From positions 62,001 through 126,000 of the forward strand of contig CANTUR010000818.1 in the NCBI GenBank assembly GCA_947683625.1: a stretch of DNA of 64,000 nucleotides, written 5' to 3'. Source of the DNA: Mallotus nudiflorus. Lineage: Eukaryota > Streptophyta > Magnoliopsida > Malpighiales > Euphorbiaceae. The translations under genes were made by a program, and so were the position numbers. Below are positions 24,801-38,654 of this stretch, one piece after another; the first letter of the stretch is position 1; each line of letters begins with the position of its first letter. The notes under the pieces were generated by a model, which worked only from the letters and a program-made list of their open reading frames with translations, did not search any database and was not told where the DNA came from.

Positions 24801-25605
24801 ATGCAAGGAAAAAAAAACAATTCAGAGCGCATGGGGTTAACCTTGTCTTCAAAGCAAGCTTCCTCATCCGAATGCGCATTTGAGTCATTTTGGTCAACCG
24901 TTGCTTTACTTTGTGAACCAAGAGCTTCGGCCAATATGCCTATCAATGGATATAGCAAATTAAGAATGATAAAGAGAAACCTTTAGGACTTACAAGTATA
25001 ACTGCCAGATGTTAATATATCAAAGTCAAGCAGGCTACCAGGTGTTTGTCAATAATCTCAAGCGCCTTTTCATAATTTCTGGCTAACTTAACTCTTTCCC
25101 ATAATTCATTTGGCTTATGTGCCCTTTCTATAGTCTTCATGTAAAGATAGAAAACTCCTGTATAGTAGCACAACCACCATTTGAAGAAATGGATGAAACT
25201 CATAAATACACATAAAAATCATGTAAGGCCAACTAAGAAATCTTCTAAAAAAATCCAAAATTTTCCAACTAAATGCACATAACATATACAAAGATAAAAG
25301 AATTAAATGAAAAAGTACCATCATGATCACGAATGGTGGCATATCGACTATTAGCAAGCGGACACGAGCTTCGATTACAAATACCAGTCACATTGTAAGG
25401 ATTTCTACAGAAATTGCCAGTAGTGATTCTGAAAAATCCAAAAACAGAAACTCAAATTCTAAAGCCCCATCAACAATTCAAAGTAAAAGAAGCATACTAA
25501 TAAAGAACTAAATGCAATTATAATTTTAGGAAAAACCACTTACTTGGCCATGAAACTACAGTGGTTGTGCCTGATAACCTGCCATATAACTTCATCGTGC
25601 TGCAT
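21814..25605 (-). CDS. MAK16: MAK16 homologue, 60S ribosome assembly factor (nine coding exons)
   Basis: Exons on the minus strand: 25605-25544, 25428-25319, 25157-25039, 24939-24842, 23397-23310, 23218-23081, 22876-22762, 22133-21991, 21861-21814. All eight introns are GT-AG and phases join without a stop: 921 coding bases, 306 residues. The protein begins [18 protein letters not shown], the family's invariant start, which fixes the ATG. Next come [65 protein letters not shown], a Lys/Arg/Glu stretch [31 protein letters not shown], an acidic segment with EIEYVEG and EDFGGL, and a basic tail ending RQKAVVQ. Conserved Cys in HC, FC, GIC and SSC may bind metal. Length fits the family (about 300). 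Mak16 acts in the nucleolus with RPF1 in early 60S assembly. Exact splice sites are read by eye. Confidence 0.96.
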
Positions 25606-28250
25606 CCTTCAATTAGATTATTGACACTCTTACTTCTTAAGGATTGATTGAATGAATTAATAGGCTCAATTTCACCTTATAGCTGCGGATGGGAGAAACC
25701 CAGATTCACTTCAAAAGTGTTAACAAATATGTACAAATCCGTTGCTAAGTGTAGGTGACATTAAAAACTCTTCAAACCAAAAGTTAAACTATTAAAGTCA
25801 GAATCAATCATCTTCCAACAGCAAATTAATAATAAGTAAGGCTCCGTTTGTTTGCGGAAAATATTTTGGGCTCCGTTTGTTTGGGAAAACATTTTGTCTT
25901 TAGAAAATATTTTAGATAATTTGTCTAAAATATTTTCCAAAGAAAATATTTTCCAATATTTGGCTGCAACACTAAAAGACAATAAATGAGAAGAGAAGAT
26001 GTTGGAAAATAAAAGAGACGGCTATAAATAAGGAGAGAAGACATTGGAAAAGGTATTAAAAAATGATTTCTCATCCCTTATTTTGAAGTTATTTTCCTTT
26101 GACTAACTGTTTATTTTCTTTCGACTTATTTTCTTTGGTAATCCAAACATTAGAAAATAAGGGAAAATATTTTCCAGAAGAATATTTTCCGTAAACAAAC
26201 GGAGCCCAAATGAAAGAATAAAATGGCTATTAACAAAAGCAACATGCAATGATCAACATAATAACAAATTTATGTAATGACAATAGAATCAAACTGACCT
26301 GAGCTCAGCTTTGATAAGCTCAGGCTTGGCTCACATTAAAAAAATGTAGGCCTGAGCTTGGAAATGTTTTTAGAATCTGAGCTCATTTCAAAAATTAGCT
26401 CAATAAATGACCCAAAGATTGAAAACAAAAATTACAAATCACCAAACATAAACAACCATCCAAAACAACTAAAAATCAGCAGATATGACTAAGAGCATTT
26501 CTTAGTTCCTCATATGATGATCATCTTCGCTCAAACCCAAAACAGTAGGGTATTACAATCTTTTCAAAATCTAGAGAATGATGCAACTAGAAAGCCTATG
26601 AATAGAGATGTAACTGAGGTTTGTTAGACCATGAGCTCCTCCTGCAGGAGATGGTGCTGATTCAAATTGGGGAACATAGCAGGTGCAACAGCAGAAAATG
26701 GAGATAGACCAACACACCAACTTAAACCAAGTTTCATAACAAGTTAAGAACAAATACCATGCCCAAATGCAAAAATGTTAATGAATCCAATACTCTCTGT
26801 TGTAGCCTATATCTTTTCTCTAGTTCTCTCAAAATGCAAAATTGCAAACATTACAAGCCCTGAAATCACTCCCTTCAAAAATTATATGAGCAAAATCATA
26901 AATACACTTTGTCATTTTTTCCATTTAGTGACACATAGTGCAGATTCAGTTAATCGTATCTTTCTATTTTTCTTTGAGAAATCAAGAAAATCCATAATTA
27001 GTACATGTTAGGAACGACATTTCCACAGGCAACAAGAAAGGGAAAACAAAAAAAAAAGACATGCCCCAGATGAGCAAAATCAGAGATGGTAGAGAATGTC
27101 TGCAACAAATAAACAAATACATGAATAAATTGCAACAAAGAAAGCATTTTTATAATAGAAAAAACCCAAAAGAATCTGAAAACAAATAAATAAACAAAAA
27201 AAACATAGCTCAGAACATACTAGAACCGCACCAGCTTGTTCAAAAACCAATCAAACTTGTTAAAAAAAATGAATGCTTCAAAATCAGACAAAGTTCAAAA
27301 TACAGTACCAAAAATACAGGAAAAAAAAAAGATAGTATATGGCAGTACAAATGCGCCTGACTACATCAACTTCAGGTTCTTGAAACATAATTCATGAATT
27401 ACAATTAATTAATCAATTAAGAACTAATTAACATATACAGCACCAAAAGTTAGGGAAAAAAAAAAAGAAGAAAATCATAACAGTGATATTCACATCGTTC
27501 TAAATTCAAAAAAAAAAAAAAAAAATGCATGCATTCAGTCCTTAAAAGAAAATCAAACAAAACCGAAAAAACATTATAACAAAGAAAAAAAATTCACTTG
27601 TGAGTGAACAAATTCTCCATAAAAATCCTTGAAATGTGCTAAATTTACATATGCAATGTAGTGAACCTGCTTAAAAATGAATACATTAAACATCTTAATA
27701 GCTTATTTAGCCTCTTCAACACTTACGATTGTAACAATCACGAAACCCCCGCTCCTATCACTAATCCTATTATAAATAATCTAAAACCAAAACCCAACCA
27801 AAAGAAGCAAATATGAAGAATTGCAGAGATACAAAGAGAGAGAAACAAATTCCAAAGATTTTGCTGAAGGAAAACATAGAAGTATGTTTACGAGAAAAAT
27901 TAGTTTGTATGCAACCAAAAGAAAGAGTGTGTAGGATACCTTTAGTTAAAGAACACCAAAAGTTTAGGACTGAAAATGATGGTGCTGCTGACGATTTGTG
28001 GGAACAAAGAGAGTAAAGGAAGAGCAACTTTTGTTAGAAGAAGAAGAAGATTGTGCTGCTGACAGCGGTGGGGATGACGATGTTGGACGGCAGTAGGGGA
28101 TGACGGTGATGACGGCGGTGGGTGTGATGGAGATTGTCAGCGATTAGTTGAGGGCGACGGACTGTTGGAACGCGGGGGGGAGGGGAAGGGGCGGCAGGTT
28201 GGCTGCTGAGATGAAAACCAAGAGAATAAGACTATGGGGTTAAACAAGTT
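25606..28250 (-). promoter_or_regulatory. MAK16 upstream region (promoter and possible 5' UTR intron)
   Basis: No protein gene is recognised. A G-rich, GAT/GAC-rich block at about 28040-28200 stands out from the AT-rich surroundings and could be the transcription start region. A possible 5' UTR exon would end near 27940 (AAAG then GTATCC on the minus strand), with a long 5' intron before the ATG at 25605. This is conjecture. The window shows no unmistakable TATA box. The MITE at 25840 lies in this interval. Confidence 0.3.
25840..26206. mobile_element. Small MITE (hAT-like ends) upstream of MAK16
   Basis: Terminal inverted repeats: GGCTCCGTTTGTTTGCGGAA at the left, and GGCTCCGTTTGTTTACGGAA at the right in reverse complement. 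AAAATATTTT pairs run inward. A second copy of GGGCTCCGTTTGTTTGGGAA occurs at 25869, just inside the left end. There is no coding capacity, and a clean target duplication is not visible. Such ends are common in plant hAT-type MITEs; the class is inferred. Confidence 0.65.
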
Positions 28251-29338
28251 ATTCAGGGTTACTTGCTAAACTAGGTACTTTCGTAGTTGAAGCTAAATTG
28301 TTTTGTAATAATATTGGAATCGGTTATAACACTGAAACTGCATAATTTTAATTTAAAATTATTTTATAATAAAATTATATAAATTAAATTAAAATTTATA
28401 ATTTAAACTATATATTATTTAATAATAATTATAATTAATATTATATTTATTTGATACTAAATTAATATTATACGATATTTATTTAATTCTATATTTATCT
28501 ATTATTTTAAAATTTTTATTTAATATTAATACTAATATTCCTTAAAATATGAATATTACTTAATTTTATATTTATTTAGGAAATTTGTTATATTATTGAT
28601 TTTATTATGTTATTTTATTTAGGGTTAAACCTAAATTTGCATACTCTAACTTTAAAAAATATTATGTTATTTTTATTTCGGATATTTTTTTTATAGTAGA
28701 TTAATTATTTAGGTTTACATAATTCATATAGAGTTAGAATTGGAGGCTTACACTTTGCTTATATGGGGTGTAAGGTAGGCCTGGCCATGGGCACTTTCGG
28801 TTCCTGAACCCGTAGTTTACGATTCTAAGGTTAGGAGAACCGGACTGAAACTAGATTTAGGGCTGGTTTCAGTTCAAACTAGCCGATTTTAGTTCTAAAC
28901 CGGTTCGATTTGGTTTCAATTTTTTGAAATAATATATTAAAAATTAATTTTAGGACAAATAAATTACATTAAAGTTGAAATAAAAATATATTATGACATT
29001 TTTATAAGGTTTTTTTACTTAAAAATTAAAATATAAAAAATAAAAATTATACTTAACTTGAGATAAAAAAAAATTGAAAAAGATTGAAATAAATTTATAT
29101 TAAGTTTGTCTATATATAATATTGGTTCAAATAAAAAAAAATTACAACAATGAATTAATAAATTAAATTAGAAAAATAAAATTATTTAAATTAAAGGGAT
29201 TGAACTTAATTTTCTTATAAAAAATTGTCTATGTATTCTTTTGGGATATTAAAGAATCAAAACCTACGTAGTTCTCTTATATTTTTTAAAAAAATATTAG
29301 ACCCCTTTTACCTTAAATAATTAATCACTTCCAACACA
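28251..29338. other. AT-rich intergenic sequence with a possible repeat fragment
   Basis: Mostly very AT-rich. A less AT-rich block at about 28768-28935 (GGCCTGGCCATGGGC, then ACCGG/CCGGTT-like words) resembles the ends of some plant hAT-type repeats, but no partner end was found. No gene recognised. Confidence 0.4.
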
Positions 29339-30477
29339 TGTTGCATTCAAAACTCACAAGTATAAGGATCGTGAATTGTAGTACAAAAGATATCGTTCTC
29401 ACGAGAAAAAGATATTAAGTACTAACTGCCAATTGATTTTTCCTAGCCAGCAAAAATCAAATTAAATTGCAAGAATAAAATTAAATAAATTAAAATAAAC
29501 TACATACTCTAATTAATATAATTAAATTGATGGGGATAAACTTGAGTTTGAGTTTCTTTCACTAGTTAGAACTTGAATAATGGAATTAAATTCAACTATT
29601 TCATTAATCACAGTTAAAGGTAATTGTTTTAAAATACCTAATGACTTTCTTGAGCTCAATTAAGTATGTTAAAATTAAAGTTTAATTTACTCTCATAATT
29701 AAGAAGTTAATCAAAATTCATTAAGTTCTTTAACAATTATTTTACCCCCAAAGAGCTAGCCTACTCTCGTAATAAAGTGATCTAAGTTCTATGAGTCTTA
29801 AGCTAGTAACTTCCCCTAACTCTCGTTGACTAATTTACCAATAAACACTTAATCAAGTGGGCCCTTAATTGAATATAAGAGATGAAGAACAATTCATAAA
29901 AATTGACTAAAAATTAAATCATTAATAAATAAATAAAAATCCTAACAACTCTAATTAGCTACTCCAAAAGCAAACCCTAAAATAAGTTTAGCCAAATATG
30001 TCTTTCAAAAGAATTGCAAACATAAAATAAATAATAAGAGAATAAAGAAGAATAATAATAGATAAAACTTGTTTGAGCACCTTTCAATCTTCAATCATTT
30101 TGAGCTCTTCAATCCCCAAAACGGCTCTCTTTAACCTAGAGCTAAAATAGTATATTTATAAAGAAAAATACCCTAAATTCGTTCAAGAACCAAATTAGCA
30201 TTTTTTTTCTCCTTCAAGACCTCCTTCAATTAGGAAAATACCTGCACAAAATGGCTTCTTAATTATTAGCTTGAATCCCGGACTTTTTAGGAAAATAAAA
30301 TTCCTACAAAAACATATAAAAATTTATAAATTAACTAGGAAGCTAAAAAGGAAATAAACTAAGCTAATAAACTAAAATCCTAATAAAACACTAATTATAA
30401 ATAATAAAATATAAAAGAAATAATAATAAATCCTATGGAAATTAAATAGAAAAACTATGTAATAATTGACATTAACA
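29339..30477 (-). repeat. 3' LTR of the Athila-like element
   Basis: 1139 bp with TG...CA ends. It aligns in direct orientation with 33740-34590 over about 850 bases, with many substitutions. Confidence 0.75.
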
Positions 30478-30492
30478 AATTTCCCTACACTT
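30478..30492 (-). other. Polypurine tract of the Athila-like element
   Basis: Minus strand reads AAGTGTAGGGAAATT directly before the LTR start. This is close to the Athila pattern AAGTGTGGGGGA. Confidence 0.6.
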
Positions 30493-31969
30493 AAACTTTT
30501 GCTTGTCCTTAAGTAAACAAATGAGAACACCTATCATCACAACGAATTTAGGACATTGCCAAACTTTAATTTGTCTATCTAACACAATCTTTGGTTAATA
30601 CAAAACTTATAACTCAAAATTAAGTTGATAATTCAAGGTCAAAGACGTAAGCTTTACCAAGTGCAGAGCAAACTTAACCTAACCATTGAATTTCCGAAAT
30701 GAATAAGTTGACAATTAAGAAAAATAAAAGCAAAGTGATACTACTCACTCAACTCTTAGCAATCCCCTAAATTCTGGCACATAAAAGATAGCCACACCAA
30801 TATTTTTTTTTCAAGTGAGTGCATTTTACGCTCCATCTCGCGTTTTTTTAATTCTCTCTAACAAATCTTTCTACTTTAATAATCCTCCGCTATTCTCGCA
30901 CTATTAATTGTGGATACCGTTAAGTGAGTAATTTGAATACTCTTACTCTATTTAGATCATTGGACTAGATTCATAGCATATAAAGATTGAAATTTAAATA
31001 TTTGCTTCTTATTAAAAGAGAGATTTGTTTTTTCTCAATGAAGCTATCATTTCATATGCTAGACTCAATGATCAACTAAGAATTAAAAAAAAAGAGTATC
31101 ACTTACAATCATTTTTCTCAACTATCATACACAATTCGGTCACTCAAAAGCAAGTAAGCATTAGATTCATTAAATTTTCAAAAGTCCTTAACCAAAAATT
31201 ATCAACCTAATTTTAAAATCATAAATTAAGCATTAACAAAAGATTATGAAAACATATACAAGAAAATCACATTCAATGTGCTATACTCATTATAAGGATA
31301 GGGTGCAAAAATTTAAATATGTATATGCTAACATGCAAAGCAAATATAATTCTAAGATTCTAACAAATAAAATTAAAATAACATAAAAGATAAAAGTATA
31401 AAAAATAAAATCTAACTAAATGCAAAATACATGCAAATGTATGCCCCACATTTAAATTTCACATTGTCCTCAATGTGAAAGGACCAAATAAACAGAAAGA
31501 ACAAGCAAAAATAAATAAAATTAAAGGAATTAAAAAAAATAAATTAAAACTAATTCTACCCTAATGTGATGCTTTACTCTTCATCTTGTGGTGGTGGAAA
31601 GTTAATAAGCTCATGAAAGATCAAGAGTTAAGAACATCACCTAGACAAAATTAAAAACAAAATAAAATGAAATAAATTAACATACAACTAAATTAAGTAT
31701 AAATTAATGAAAATTAAGAGCAAACTATATAAAGCAAAGATAGAAATTTCGTATAAATGTATAGATTGAAAAATTATACCTAAAATTTAATTTTAATCAA
31801 ATTAATGCAATTCCTAAATAAAATTGATCAATGACCATTCATAATCATGAAAATAAGGTTTTATGTTAAAAAAAAAATTAAAATGCCATCTAAAAAATAT
31901 TATGAAAAAATAAAAATGAAAATGAAAATGAATAAAACAAAGCAAAAGTGTTTGTGTGTTCATGTGGAA

Positions 31970-32096
<127 letters not shown>

Positions 32097-33715
32097 AAAA
32101 CAAAAGAAAGAAACAAAGGTGTGAAAGAAAGGATGACAATGGAAAAGTATAAAACAAAAGAAAAAGAAAAAAAATAATGATAATGGAGCCTGAATGAGCT
32201 ATGTTAGCCCATTAATCAAATTAAAGCATCAAATTAAGAATGGTGGCATAAACTCTGGGCACTAACATGGTGTGATCATGAAAGTGACAATGTTTTCATA
32301 GTGTGTTACATGGCTTACCACAAGGTTGTGTTCTAAAATTTGATAAACATAGTAGCGCACATAATCAATCACATGACCATGTGCTCTATGCCCTGAAAAA
32401 TCCAGTTAAGCACATGACTATTAATATAGCCATTGCCACCCATTGTTTTTTTTAATCATAAAAAATAAATTTCAATACTTTGAGTCTCCCATGACAATTT
32501 CAATAACCTACAAAAATAAATTCAAACAAAAAAACAACTAAAAGAAAATAAAAAAGTAAAATAAACATATGTAAATAAAAATAAATAAACTATAAATATA
32601 AATAAAATAAATTTGGGTGCCTCCCAAGAGTGCTAATTTAAGGTCATTAGCTTGACCCCTGAATATGTAGTATCAAGGATGCAATCGAATTGTGAGGAAG
32701 TGTTCTTTGAAGAATCTTCCTTTCCTTTCTTTTGTTAGGCTCCCTTATGTACAGGTAATAAAGTACAGACTTTACATGTCAAATCTTTGGTTCTAGAATT
32801 ACTTGAAAAATGTAATTAAGGCTTCTAATGCGGGTTCTCAGACATCCCAACACCTTTCACGGATTTCTTATGTATGTTCGTAATAAGCCATAGAATATAT
32901 GCATTGTCACTCATAGATGGCTCATCTTCATCTCATGTAGCTTTAAGAATTGTTATAATTTTCTCATCCAACAAATCTTAAAATTGAGTTGAGTGACTTT
33001 GTACCTCAAAATTCTTTATATCTATAGACTGATTCTTACACTTGGAGATTTCTTTGATTTCCTCGGTAATCATCTCTTTCTGCTTATTATCTTTGCATAA
33101 CTCAAAAGTGATTTCATCATCTTAACTCAAAGTGCTCTTATCATCCCATATACTTTCTTCTTGTGCTGTTTATGGGTGCACACATTTAAAGTTTTTGGAA
33201 GCATGTAATTTGACTTTTTGCAATTTGCTCTAACTTTGAATTGATTTGCTTGAAACTCTCCTTATGTTACTTAAGATTCTCCTTAATTATGTGGTTTGCC
33301 TTGGTTTGTGCTTGAATGAATTTCTTCAACTTGTCTTTAAGTATCGTTCTTTGATCTTTTTTGTTTCTTGAATGAAATTTTCCAACATTGCCTTAAGATT
33401 CGACTTAGGTTCTTGTTGATAACTCAAAGTGTGATCCATTCAATTGCTCTAAGATGGGTTATAATGAGATGATGGAGGTGAATATGAATAATATGAGTAA
33501 TGTGCCCCATTGTGGTTCTCCACACTAATTACAAGCCTGGAAATAAAATGGAAAATAATTAAATTGCATATGTTCTACATTACATACATGATCATATACA
33601 TTAGACCTTAAAAATTGATAAGAAAATTCATCATTATCCATGACAAATTATTTATCAATAAAACAAATTGCTAGTTTAATAAAAATGAAAAAAATGTTAT
33701 TATCAATAATGCTAA

Positions 33716-33733
33716 TCCTCGGTAACGGTGTCA
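33716..33733 (-). other. Degenerate primer binding site of the Athila-like element
   Basis: The minus-strand sequence TGACACCGTTACCGAGGA differs by a few transitions from the Athila-type PBS and lies 6 bases from the right LTR. Confidence 0.6.
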
Positions 33734-33739
33734 AAATCT

Positions 33740-34590
33740 TGTTGTGTTCAAAACCCGCAAGCACACAGATCATGAATTGTAGTATAAAAGATATCGTTCC
33801 CATGAGGAAAGGATGCTAAGTACTAACTGTTAATTGATTTTCTTTAGTTAGCAAAAATTAAATTAATTTGCAAGAATTAAATTAAATAAATTAAAATAAA
33901 CTACTTACTCTAATTAATCTAATTAAATTGATAGGGATAAACTAGAGCTTAGGTTTCTTTCACTAGTTAGAACTTGAATTATCAAATTAAATTCAACTAT
34001 TTCATTAATCGCAGTTGAGGGTAATTGTTCTAAAATACCTAATGACTCTCTTGAACTCAATTAAGTATGTTAAGATTAAAGTTTAATATACTCTTATGAT
34101 TAAGAAGTTAATCAAAACTCATTACGTTCTTTAACAATTTTTTTTACCCCTCTAAAAGCTCGCATACTCTCGTTGTCAAGTGACCTAAGTTCTATAAATT
34201 TTAAGTTAGTAAATTCTCCTAACTCTTATTGGCTAATTTACCCATAAACGTGTAATTAATTGGGCTCTTAATTGAATATAAGACATAAAGAACAAATTAT
34301 AAAATTGATTGAAAATTAAATCATTAATAAAGAAATAAAAATCCCAACAAGTCTAAGTAGCTACTGCAAAACGAATCCTTAAAATAAAGTTTAGCCAAAC
34401 ATGGCTTTAAAAGGAATTACAAACATAAAATAAATAACAAGAGAAAGAAGAAGAAGAATAATAGATAAAACTCATTTGAGCACGCTTCAATCTTCAATCC
34501 TTATTAAGCTCTTCAATCCCCAAAATGGCTCTCTTTAACCTAAAGCTAAAATTCTCTATTTATAGAGAAAAATACCCTAGATCATTTATC
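33740..34590 (-). repeat. 5' LTR of the Athila-like element, truncated
   Basis: Direct repeat of 29339-30477. Similarity stops around ATACCCTAGATC at about 34585, where unrelated sequence begins. Confidence 0.7.
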
Positions 34591-35387
34591 ATACTTTTAC
34601 CTTTCATGATCTCATTTATAATTATATCATCTTGTATTCATAATTATATTTTATCACAAAGATAAATATAATTGGTCAACCAATTAATACAACTTAGTGT
34701 AATAATTATCATAAACTATGATCTTTCCTTATTTTGATTCTCGCAATTTCTATTTAACTTGCTTTTCTGGATTTGTTCTAGTATATCAATTGCCCATGAT
34801 CTTTTGGTAACATCCTAAGTTAGTAAACATTAAATACAAATTTAAAAAAATAAATAAGATTCATGAGGGTACCAAAATAAGATTCTTTATAATTGTAAGG
34901 GTCTCACACAATAATAAAGTTGAGATCTATACTTTTATTACCTTTATTGGTCAAGTTGTTTTGTATATATGGAATGAATCATATGCTATACTATTATTTT
35001 ACTTTCTTATGAAGTGTATTTCTTTTCTTCTTTTAATAATGTACATATTATAGTTCGGACATACCCAATGTCTAACTTGAGTTCATGTACATACTCATTC
35101 TATTTCTCACTAGAACTCTAATCTAGCAACAAGACAAATAAAGTGATGTTATTCAATATTTAATTTTAGTTAAATATATTAATACATTGGTGACATTCAT
35201 ATTTAAACTTGATATCTCTATTATCACTTAGATAATTAATTTTAAATTTGTCTTATCTCTATTTACACAAATCAATAGAGGCGATTGCTTGTGTGAGAAG
35301 ACCAATCTTATATCTGTCTAACATACTTCTAATTATTATATTCTCAACATAATTTATGTGTATGCTATATGAAATAAAGTACTAAAC
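34591..35387 (-). other. 3' flank of the copia element; LTR not resolved
   Basis: This should hold the 3' untranslated region and LTR of the copia element to the right. The minus-strand reading near 34800 (AAAGATCATGGGCAATTG) resembles a copia polypurine tract, which would put an LTR at about 34590-34793. No matching second LTR was found, so this is unproven. Confidence 0.35.
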
Positions 35388-38300
35388 TTAGTAGTCATTA
35401 ATATAAAAATTAATAAGCATTATTGAATAAAATAAAATGGTAAGAACTACAATTGTCTTCCAAATGAGTATAACATATTTACATAAGAATCTATGCATTC
35501 CTAAAGATTTAATATGATTGGTAAAAGTATCTCTATGTATGGGTTTAGTAAAGGGATTTACAACCATCTTATGCATAGATATATATTATATGTTAACTTC
35601 CTTTTGTGCAACCATGTTTCTCACAAAATTATACTTCATGTCAATGTGTTTAGTCTTTGAGTGATATTTGGAATCTTTCGTGAATGTGATTGCAGCTTGA
35701 CTATCATAATTCACTAATATTAGATTTGATGCATTTTCTTTGATTCTTAAATGACTTAAAATTTTTTTTAGGCCAAATAACTTCTTGCACTATCGCTGTA
35801 AATGCCAAAAATTCAGCTTCCATTATGTATAAGGCTATACATGATTGTTTCTTACTACTCGATGAAATTGCTCCATTATTTAGTAAGAAAACATATATGG
35901 AGGTTGATTTTCTCTCATTTAAATCTCCTCCCCATTCTACATCCATATAGCCCAAAAGTTGTAAATCATTTCCTTCATAGTATGATGAATAGTCTATAGT
36001 GCCTTTGAGGTATTGAAGTATCCTTTTGATAACTTTTTAATGGGTTTGTCATGGATTAGATTGATACCTGCTTACCATTCCAACAGTAAAGCAAGCATCA
36101 GGTCTTTTGCACATCTTGGCATACATTAAAATTCCAATGACATTTGAGTAAGGAACTTTTGCCATTTATTCCTTTTCTTGTGGAGTCTTTGGACAAAATT
36201 TCAAACTTAAACCTTGATCTTTTATGATAGGAGTATCAATGGGCTTGCAATTTTGCATATAGAATCTTTCAAGAATTTTCTTGATGTATGACTTTTGTGA
36301 AAGAGATAACATCCTCTTAGAACGATCCCTAGTTATGTTTATGCCCAATGTATAGGCATCTTTGCCCATGTCCTTTATCTCAAAATTAAAGGACAATCAT
36401 GCTTTCACAATTAATAAGTACTCCTTATCATTTCCAACCAATAGTATGTCATCCACATAAAGTGATACAATCATAAATTCATTTTTGGATCTTTCAACAT
36501 ACACATAGTGGTCTTCATTTATCATAATAAAATCATATGAAATAATTGCTTGATGAAACTTTAAATACCACTGTATGGAAGATTGATTTAGTCCATAAAT
36601 TGATCTTAATAATCTGCACACTTTATGCTCTTGACCTTTAGCAATGAAATTTACTGGTTGTTCCATATTGATTTCCTATTCTAATTCTATATTTAAAAAT
36701 GCAGTTTTAACTTCCATTTGATGTAACTCTAAATCTAAACTTGTAACTATGGCTAGAATCAAGCGTATAGAGGTAAATCTTATAAGAGAGGAGAAGGTTT
36801 CTTCATAATTAATTCCCTTTTATTGTGTATACCCTTTAGCTATAAGACGTGCCTTATATTTTTCAATTGAACCATCAACTTTACACTTGATTTTAAGAAC
36901 CCATTTGTTTCTAATTACTTTGCATCCTTGAGTAAGATTAACCAATTCCCATATATTATTTGATCTTATAGACTCCATCTACTATTCCATTATTTTCAAC
37001 CAATTTTCCTTAGCGGAGCAAGTAAAAGCTTCATCAGCGCTCTTTGGTTCTTCATCATCTTATATTGCAATCATAAAAGTTTTCTTATCAATAGGAAAAT
37101 AACGTTTAAGAATAAATCCACGATTGCTACGCCTGATTTATGATTCTATAGGCTTATCTATAGTCTTACTCCCACTTAGATAAAATACTATTGGATGTTC
37201 ATATGATACATACATTAAACCATTTATAACAATTAAATAATTTTAATCTCTAATTTCATAAAGTGACAAATCTTGATTTATCTCACCCTTAGTTGGAAAG
37301 TCATTTTCCAAAAAAGTAGCATCTCGAGATTCAAACTTAATTACACTCCCACTTAGTTGTTCACTAATAAAAATATACCCTTTTGAATGTTCAAAGTATC
37401 TTATAAATATACTCTTCTTTCATTTTTGACCTAGTTTGCCATATTGATGAACTAATTCATAAATATAGGTTACACAATCCTAAGGCCTTAAATTACTTAA
37501 ATTAGGCTTTCTTTTAGTCCATAGTTTATAAGGAGTGGAAGTTATCGATTTAGAGGGTACTCTATTAAGTACATAGGTAGCAGTTAATAATGCATCACCC
37601 TAAAAAGTGATGGATAGATTAGCTTGGGCCATCATAAACCTAACCATTTCTAGAAGAGTTTTATTTCTTCTTTTTATTACTCCATTTTGTTGAGGAGTTC
37701 TTGGAATTGTCAATTGTCTATCTATTCCCTTATCATCATATAATTGTTTGAACTCATCAGATAAATATTCATGTCCTCAATTAGTTCTTAATATTTTAAT
37801 CCTTTTATCTAATTAATTCTCAACTAAATTAATATATTTTCTAAAGCACCTAAGAGCTTTAGACTTGTGAGAAATCAAATAAAAATGACTAAGTCATCTA
37901 TAAAAGTAATAAAGTAAACACCTTAATGTCAGACTCTAACATTCATTGGACCACAAATATTAGAATGAATTAGTTGCAATGGAAGTTCAACTTTAGTTCC
38001 TTTACCAAATGGTTTTCTAGCCATTTTTCCTGCTAGACAATTTTCATAAGTTGATAGATTAACCTTTTCTATTTGACCAAGCAAACCTTGTTTTGCTAAT
38101 TTATCCTTTCTTTATTATCCTATGTGACCAAGTCTAGCATGCTAAACATTCACATCATTATTAGAAATATTGGAAGATGTGAAAAAGGAAAAACTATTGT
38201 TATTACAATAAGGAATATTATCTACATCCATTATAATAAAACCATATGGTAAATAACCAAATCCATTAAAATTTTTTCCAAGAAAACTTTTAAATAAGTA

Positions 38301-38650
38301 CTATAAAAGTTTAAAGCACATCTAAACTATAATAAAAAAATAATAGAAACCAAATTCCATCAAATATTTGGAGCAAATAAACATTATGTGAGATCAAAAT
38401 TCATCTATCACGCATGCTCAACTTGTAGGTGTCAACTCCTTTGACTTTAAGTTGAGAGTTATTTCCTATATAAAGCCATTTTGATATATGTCGAATTCAA
38501 TGAAATTCCATAAACACATTACAATCTTTAATTATATAGTCTGTGACACTTGATCTACAGTCCACAAAGGATGAGATTTAGTTAAATAAATAGAACTAAA
38601 AATGTAAAGGGTACTTTCAGAAACATAAGAAACTCTTAAAAGCATTTCGA
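35388..38650 (-). pseudogene. pol: Ty1/copia pol remnant: integrase, reverse transcriptase, RNase H
   Basis: Reading right to left: at about 38150 HARLGHIG precedes the integrase. LIHSNICGPMN and FITFIDD follow, then TPQQNGVIKRRNKTLLEM at about 37680. RT pieces: KVCRLLRSIYGLNQSSIQW and FMIVSLYVDDILLVGND (36397-36666, with the copia YVDD box), then FEIKDMGKDAYTLGI (36166-36396). RNase H: GYMDVEWGGDLNERKSTSIY (35704-35955), where the catalytic DxDW motif reads DVEW. The C-terminal end NPFTKPIHRDTF is near 35560. The integrase-RT-RNase H order is that of Ty1/copia. Many stops and frameshifts break the gene; protease was not recognised. Confidence 0.9.
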
Positions 38651-38654
38651 AGGT

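Noticed and set aside
27770..28027. 85-codon minus-strand frame upstream of MAK16 as a separate gene
   Set aside because: No recognisable domain or conserved start; it is more likely the 5' untranslated or intronic sequence of MAK16.
35280..35300. Single AGAGGCGATTGC word near the copia 3' end as part of the Tat palindrome family
   Set aside because: It is a lone half-site without the paired half or neighbouring copies, so it is likely chance.
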